This document shows positions 57,899-64,000 of a stretch of DNA of 64,000 bases, piece after piece. The notes below the pieces were generated by a model. That model did no database searches. It had not been told where the DNA came from and saw nothing but the letters and a program-made list of their open reading frames with translations. The stretch is from the NCBI GenBank assembly GCA_024364735.1, contig JAGFNQ010000712.1, positions 48,720 to 112,719 on the forward strand. Direction: 5' to 3'. Each line of letters opens with the position of its first letter. The stretch's first letter is position 1. The DNA comes from Boesenbergia rotunda. Lineage: Eukaryota; Streptophyta; Magnoliopsida; Zingiberales; Zingiberaceae. A program made the position numbers and the translations under genes.

Positions 57899-60070
57899 TA
57901 TATTCATCTAGGTCGTTTTAAGATTTTAGATTGATTGATCTTTTGTAAATGGGTTATAGATGATAATTACACACCAGAGATAAGTTTAGTCACTTAGAGA
58001 CATGTAATCCCTCGTGCTAGAAGGCATGGGGTTTTTCAAAAAAAAAACAAGAATGATACCCATTGCTTTAAGAAAAAAAATGTAAACTACAGCCAAGCCG
58101 AGCAAGATCAGCCCCCTCCGTTTCATGCATCAGCGGAGAGGTGAAGAAGATCAACGAGTGTTTCTTGATGGAGCAGCGGAGGAGGGTGTTGTTGGTTGGA
58201 AGATTTTCCGGCAGCGGCTAGAGGCTCATCTTCGGTTGCTGAAGGAGCTCCTTGGCGGTGCAGTTGTGATTGAGGTCGGGGAAGAGTATGGCAACGAGGG
58301 TTGATGAGGGCGGCGATGAAGGAGATTAGCTACTCGTCGACAGATTTGCTCGAAGGCCTCACAATTTTAATCAAAATGCAATGATATCCAACTACTAAAT
58401 AATACTTGAAAGAAACTCGAACGGTTTAGAGTTTTTATACCATCTTCGAATCAACTTGCTTTTCATGCTGATGCTTATTTTAATCGTCCAAGAATTCTCC
58501 TCCCTTTCTTCTCGCGGTGTATCCGAATCCAAGAAGAATTACAAATACCACAAAGCTCATCGAGAATTGTCTCGGCCAAACTACTCCGATGTCTAAGTCA
58601 ACCTGGTGTTTCAATAAAAACAAAGTTATAAGAGAGGTTCAGTTAGAGCATATACCTTTTGCCGAGCTTATACCTGACCCTTTAGAAGGGTGAAATATTC
58701 ATAGGGACAAAAGATAAAACGTTCGCCTCCAGTATCCCCGACAATCTGTTCTACGAATAATATGGAGGAGGTAAATCACGATTACTGAGAAGGCAAGAGG
58801 TTGGAGGAAGAAACTGTTTACATAGGATACAAAAATTTATGCCCCACTAATCTCATGGTTCGAATCTGAGACTTCACGTGACTGCGGGTGAAGTACTCAT
58901 AGGGATCGTGCATAGAGAGGTGGGGTCTGGACAAGGATGAGTGAGGATCATGACCTGTCTGTTTTGGAGAAGTGGGAAATAATTAATCAATTGAAATCCT
59001 CAGTTCCAAAAAAAGCACCTGTCCTGCCTATCTCGCTCTCCGATGATGGCCGACGAGTCGTCCGATCGTGAATTGGACACCATCGATGAATTTTGATCGT
59101 CGTACCGAATCAAATGATATCCTAGAAGAACAGTGAATCGATCGGAATCACTGTAATTGCAATCTCGTCAGATTCGACAATGAATCTGGCGAGATTGCAA
59201 TTGCGGCGATCCCGACAGATTCACCGTACCACCCAGAGTATTGTTTTGTTCAGGGCGACGACCGGAGGTCACCGATAATGTCCGATCGACAATCGAATGA
59301 CTCGCCGGCCATCATTAGGAAGCGGGACAGACGGAACAGGGACTATTTTTAGAACAGAGGATCTCTCCTCATAATTAATAGGGACATGGGGTCACAGTTA
59401 GCACGCCACGAAGAATCTATGTTGACCAAGTTTTTACCATGCCCCCTTATCACTGTTGACTGATTCGTTCAATACATGGATAATTATTTACCTCGCATCA
59501 TACATAAAATACAATTATACACTTTAATTTTTATCGGCAGCTAATTTTGCCAGAAAATTAAACCTTATTAGAAAATTCGGCATCTTATCTCAAAACCACA
59601 AGATACAAATAAACACATGCATAAACAGAGCAGCATAAAGACTCATTACAGCAGTTTCCAGGCATCGAGATGCAAGGCCAACCAAATTGCTTGTTAAGTT
59701 GTCTTCAACGATCTTAATTTCGACCATTTGCTTTGATGGCGACCTAGAGATTCATGAGGAAAAGATCGATGGCCATTAAGCAAGCTGATGCTTTGATCAA
59801 TAGACTCATCCTGTTCTCTTTGTTCCTTTGGCCGTAATAATGTCTCTTTATATCCTTTCAGCTCTGCTGCAACTTGCGCCATCATCGGCCTATCTTCTTT
59901 TTTAGGATTCAGGCATCGAGATGCAAGTCCAACAACAACTTGAAGGAAAACCATGTTCTCTTCGTGCACAATTTGTTTGTCCAAGGCATCTGTGACTTCA
60001 TCCTTGCTCATCGATGCTAGTCCGACTGCGGGCTGCTTATTCTTAACTAGTTTCCAGAGATCTTGTGGCT
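57899..60070. repeat. Right copy of the direct duplication (includes 3' end of the intact gene)
   Basis: Counterpart of 55243-57438. It starts TATATTCATCTAGG directly after the LTR-derived filler and ends within the kinase coding region at AGATCTTG. A 24 bp patch at 59659-59682, just outside the stop codon, equals coding bases 57278-57301 of the left copy. Confidence 0.92.
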
Positions 60071-62335
60071 CCTTCCTCGTAAGTAGTTCCAAGAGAACAA
60101 TCCCAAAGCTGTAGACATCGTTTTTCGTGGAGAGAAGCCCTTCATTTCTTAGAACAGGGTCCGCGTAGTGAAAAGTTCCTTTCGCTATCGTCAGAGCTTC
60201 CGTTTGATTCCCTGGCAACAGCTTTGATATGCCAAAATCGGCCACTTTGGCGGTCAAATCATGGTCCAACAGTATGTTGTGCGGCTTTACGTCCCCATGA
60301 ACGATTGCGTCTGGTTTGAACGAATGCAAATGAGCTAATGCTTCGGCTGATTCCTCTGCTATTTTCAGGCGATCCTCGAAGGAGATTATCTCTTTTTTCT
60401 TATGGAGCAAGTCGAACAGAGAACCATTAGGAACAAACTCGTAGACCAGCAGAGGAGTATGCTTCTCGAAGCAACAGCCATAGAGTCTAACCACATTCTT
60501 GTGATTAATCTGTAAAAGAAGGTAAATTTCGTTCAAGAAATCCTTCTTGTCCTCGTCGCTCTGCCTCTCGGTGGGAATCAGAGTCCTCTTTATGGCCACT
60601 TCTCTGTGCCCTGGCTCCAATATACCTTTAAATACCACGCCGTAGCCTCCACGCCCAAGTACATGGTCGTCATCGAAGTCGTTGGTTGCCAGCTGCAGAT
60701 CTCGCAGAGTAAAAAGTGTCATCGTACTCGCGTATTTTAATGCTATATCTTTGTAATATAACAAATCCCTGTTCTCTACTTCAAGCCTCCTGTTCTCAAC
60801 TTCAAACTTACTGTTCTCCTCGCGAAGTTGCTGAACATCTTTATTAATCATGCTTTTACTTCTCCTAATGGCATCATATCGCTTCTTTTGCCCAAATAAA
60901 CATATCAGAATGAAACATATCGCAATGAATAAGCAGGAGGTGATACCTACACAAGTATCTAATTAAGCATATATTCTACCATATTAATTTAAGCACCAGT
61001 TAAATTAGAAGTTCATTCAATAAAATTAATTAACTAATTAGGAAAGAAAACATGCTGTAGTACCTAAGAACAACCACCCCATTATGACCATTCTGGAGGT
61101 GCACGGTGCAATAAATGGATCGCCATGCTTCCCCGATGGGCATTCACAACGATAGCTCCCTTCGAGATTAGTGCACACCCCATGGCACGGATACTCTTCC
61201 GGAGATAAACACTCGTCGATGTCTGCATTCAGTTACAAATTAAATTCGACCATCAAGAGAAGATTGGGTAGATAAATTCATTATAAATACTAATCGCAGA
61301 CCTAGGCATCCATCATCGAGGTAAGGGTTGCCCTGGTAGCCCTGCGAGCAATTGCAGAGGTACCCGGCACCGTTGTTGGAATCGACGCACATGCTGTTCT
61401 GGCTTCGACACGTATTCTCCACATAATTGGAAGGGGAGTTCTTGGCCTCCTCGCACGTCGCGGCGTTCCGAAAGGCCCAATCCAGCCACACCGGCATCGA
61501 CGCGTTGGTGGTGTCCATTTTCAAATCCGCCGAGGTGAAGTTGAAGTAGTCCTTATCGACGATGAAGACGTAGCTGCAAGGGCTGAAATCCGCCATGACC
61601 CCGCTATGACTGTAGTCTCTGAATCGGAAGTTGCTGTCGCTGAGGTTCGACTGGAAGCTGACCTGGCAACACCCTATTCCTGCGCAGACGCCGTCGACAA
61701 CGCCGCCGGGGTCTCTGCAGTAGGTAAGGCAGCCGGTGTAGTAGCGATAAGGATAGCGCCCGTTCACATCGACCTGGCTTCGGATATATCCTTCGGAGTT
61801 GCATCCGATGACAGTAAGCCTGTTTCGGTCGGTGGCCATTCGGAAGACTCCAGCTCCGTTGACGTTGAAATCAATGTACGGATTCTGCGAACCGACGACG
61901 TCCCCCGAACTATTGTAGCACTGCCACGTTATCGGAACCTGTAAAAGTATAAAACGGCCTATGATTTTTCCCCGAATTTAGAACTTAAGATGTAATTTCG
62001 TTAAGAAGAAGAAGAACAGAAGAAGAGTTGGTTACGAGGACTCGTGCTTGGCTCTGCTCCGCTGAGATGTGGGTGACTTGGATCATGGAATCGGCGGACC
62101 CAAGGTATGCTTTTGGGGAGGTTGGATCGGAGCGGTCGCAGGAGATGACGAAGCCGTTTCTGTAGCAACCACGCTCGATGCCGAAGGGAAAGGAGAGAGC
62201 AAGTTGGCCGCACGACTGCGAGCAACCTGGGCCTGGTAACGTCGTCGTATTAATGCTCGCCGCCGCCGCCGCTGCAGCAGCAAGGGTACAGAACAGCAGG
62301 AGAAGGCGGATTGCTCTCTCTTTCGAGCTTCTCAT
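59694..62335 (-). CDS. Wall-associated-kinase-like receptor kinase (WAKL), four exons, 782 aa deduced
   Basis: Exons on the - strand: 62335-62036, 61938-61302, 61222-61064 and 60946-59694. All introns have GT-AG ends and phases 0, 1, 1; the sum is 2349 nt. Residues 1-26 are a signal peptide, followed by a cysteine-rich galacturonan-binding-type WAK domain (GCSQSCGQLALSFPFGI). Two EGF-like modules follow, the second with a calcium-binding DIDEC start encoded by exon 3. One membrane segment lies at about 354-383 and an unusual charged coiled-coil juxtamembrane stretch at about 403-435. The Ser/Thr kinase begins near 440: glycine loop GRGGYG 463-468, Lys 485, HGD 582-584 (in place of HRD), DFG 602-604. 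Such receptors sit in the plasma membrane and sense cell-wall pectin. The activation-segment end reads GTFHYADPVL, without the usual APE-type glutamate, so activity is uncertain. Start chosen for the signal peptide. Confidence 0.9.
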
Positions 62336-62700
62336 GCTTTCTTCCTCTGCAGCACAAACGCGTCGCTAGGGATTAACAAGCAAGGAGTACTCTTCTAAAG
62401 GAAGAAAGTAAAGGTCGTAGCGCCGACAGGAGCCTAGAGATCCGCGCGGATTCGCGTGAAGCCAACTATTCAGTGGTGGGCCAACCGCAACGTCACATAA
62501 GATTTAAAAGAGAGAATTTGGACGGGAGCAAACCACTAAGGTTGGGTGATGTTGTTAAGGAATTCATATGATATTTTTGGACAAAAGGAGGAATACAGGA
62601 AGATACCTAAGTCAAAGTTAAAAATGATATCTTAATCAGCCCGGTTAGTGATGAACAGATAAAAAGATGCTATATGATAAAAAAAACGCTCACTTGGTTA
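62336..62700 (-). promoter_or_regulatory. Upstream region of the WAKL gene
   Basis: Sequence 5' of the start codon; no convincing TATA box could be placed. Nothing else seen. Confidence 0.3.
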
Positions 62701-62790
62701 CCAGGATTCATAAACTCTAGTATTTAGACTGGAGTCTAGAGTTCGAATCCTAGGGAAGGTAAAAATCCACTGGCCAGGGATGAGAAGTTT
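62690..62790 (+). mobile_element. Possible SINE-like fragment
   Basis: TTGGTTACCAGG, then GAGTTCGAATCCTAGG, resembles tRNA-derived A and B boxes about 45 bp apart. Weak; no tail or target duplication identified. Confidence 0.3.
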
Positions 62791-62804
62791 TTGTGAGTAA
62801 TGAC

Positions 62805-62917
62805 GGTCGACGATCGATGACCAAAGGGGTCAGGTTGTTGGGCCACCAAAAATGAAATTTGGTCGACGATCGATGACCAAAGAGGTCAGGTTGTTGGGCC
62901 ATCAAAAATGAAATTTG
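62805..62917. repeat. Tandem duplication, 55 bp period, two copies
   Basis: GGTCGACGATCGATGACCAA begins at 62806 and again at 62861; each is followed by GTCAGGTTGTTGGGCCA. Confidence 0.9.
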
Positions 62918-63299
62918 GCTGCCCAAGAGGTCGAGGGGTCGGGTCGACGGGCCAGATCGTTACAACCTAAACATATACATAGTCATGGTGATCCAAACAA
63001 ACTAATAAAACCATAATATTCTAATTCATCCCCTAAACAATCATACCACCAATCTAGTATAAAGGTAGCAAAAAAAATTCACTAATACCAAACTATATAA
63101 TACAGTATTCAAATTGAAGTTTATTGGTGGGAAATTGTATTCCTTGTTCCTCTCTGTTTTCATGTTTCTGGATGAATAATCATGCTCAGTTCTTCATTTT
63201 CTATTACCAATTACATAGCAATTGTTGTCTTCTATCACATTTGCGCCAACCTATTTCAACCACCCAAGAGTGTTGTTACAATATTTTTGAGATTTTGAC

Positions 63300-63660
63300 A
63301 CCAAAATAGTTGTCTTTCTATTATAAATACAAGAGATATTTTCAAATCACAAGTTATCTATTGTGGTGCTATATAGGGACTACGATATAATTTTTAAATT
63401 TCAAGTTATCTATTGTGGCGTTATGTAAGGATCACGATGTAATTTTCAAATCGAAAATTTACAATAACGTTATTCAAGTATACGGATCACAATTGAATTT
63501 TATGAAAGTATGAGAATCGCAACGTAGTTTTACGAAAACATAGGGATTAGAATATAATTTTTTAAAAATATGAGCATCACATTGTAATTTTATGAATGTA
63601 GAAAGATCGGAATATAAATTTTTAAAAATACAAAGAACTAAATATATTTTCTCTCAATTA
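63300..63660. repeat. Degenerate AT-rich tandem array
   Basis: Units of about 32-60 bp with AGGGATYACRATRTAATTTT and, in the first two, CAAGTTATCTATTGTGG (63350, 63405). Strongly diverged. The rest to 64000 is AT-rich with no feature seen. Confidence 0.65.
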
Positions 63661-64000
63661 TATGATACGAAATCAATTCCCTATTCATGAATATTAAATT
63701 ATCCAAAACAAATCTTGTCAATCAATCAACATATATTTTGTTGTTGTCTTTTCCGATGTTTTGACCCATTCCCGTTTATATTAACGGGAAATTAGAGATA
63801 AATTTCTAATTTAAAAATTCTCTTATATTAGGGTGTTTTTCTGATTAAGAAATTTTTAATAAGTCTCCCTTATATTAAACAGAATCAATACCTATGGTTT
63901 ACTTAATAATTTATTTATTTTATTAGTAATTTAACATTAAAAAAATATAAAACTGTTTTTTTCTATTTTTATAAAATTAGTCTTTTCGACTTCTAATAAA

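Noticed and set aside
61604..61944. 112-codon + strand frame opposite the kinase gene
   Set aside because: Shadow of the WAKL exon 2 coding strand; the antisense product has no known features.

Overview
This is a retrotransposon-dominated piece of a large plant nuclear genome. A monocot is likely: long-LTR Copia and Gypsy elements are deeply nested, and the only convincing host gene is a WAK-like receptor kinase with the HGD catalytic-loop variant common in this family. The species cannot be fixed from the sequence; a Zingiberales-type genome would fit but is a guess. About 294 bases (13330-13623) are N.

Layout. Positions 1-29099 are one nested stack. The outermost visible element is a + strand Copia (Element 2). 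Its 5' LTR remnant is 10024-11455, a broken gag-pol lies at 12816-16549, and its 3' LTR is split into 16570-17004 and 27662-29099. Its 5' LTR is interrupted by a - strand element with a 2.25 kb LTR (Element 3, 7098-10023). Element 3's leader is interrupted by a SIRE/Maximus-like Copia (Element 1, left of window to 7097). Element 1 in turn carries a - strand solo LTR (2840-4750, TSD ACAAG). The 3' LTR of Element 2 is interrupted by a second SIRE-like element (Element 4, 17005-27661). Element 4 kept gag but lost almost all of pol, which is replaced by repeat arrays, an LTR-like block and a foreign ORF remnant.

Positions 29100-36406 hold an unclassified GC-rich block, an old - strand Copia remnant with LTR, primer site and gag pieces, a - strand SIRE-like solo LTR (32144-33420, TSD GTATC) and a tRNA-derived SINE-like copy. 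Positions 36412-42560 and 43033-54759 are two solo LTRs of one 3 kb family, with TSDs TAGCA and TGAGA. The first is split by a 3.1 kb Tat/Ogre-like solo LTR (38753-41828, TSD GTGAC). The second is split by a young - strand Ty3/Gypsy chromovirus-like element (44894-53623) with a 1494-codon open Gag-Pol frame but a promoterless 5' LTR.

Positions 55243-62335 hold the host locus on the - strand: a four-exon WAK-like kinase gene (62335 to 59694, 782 aa deduced) and, beside it, a direct duplication of its 3' end (55243-57438 against 57899-60070). The duplication junction contains 180 bp matching an internal part of the 43033-54759 LTR. The last 1.6 kb is AT-rich upstream sequence with degenerate repeats.

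A recurring theme is that several different LTR families here carry arrays of short hairpin-forming repeats upstream of their TATA boxes or in their leaders. This, the gag-only chimera (Element 4) and the LTR-filled duplication junction at the kinase locus are the most unusual things in the window. No operon-like or otherwise new multi-gene system was found.
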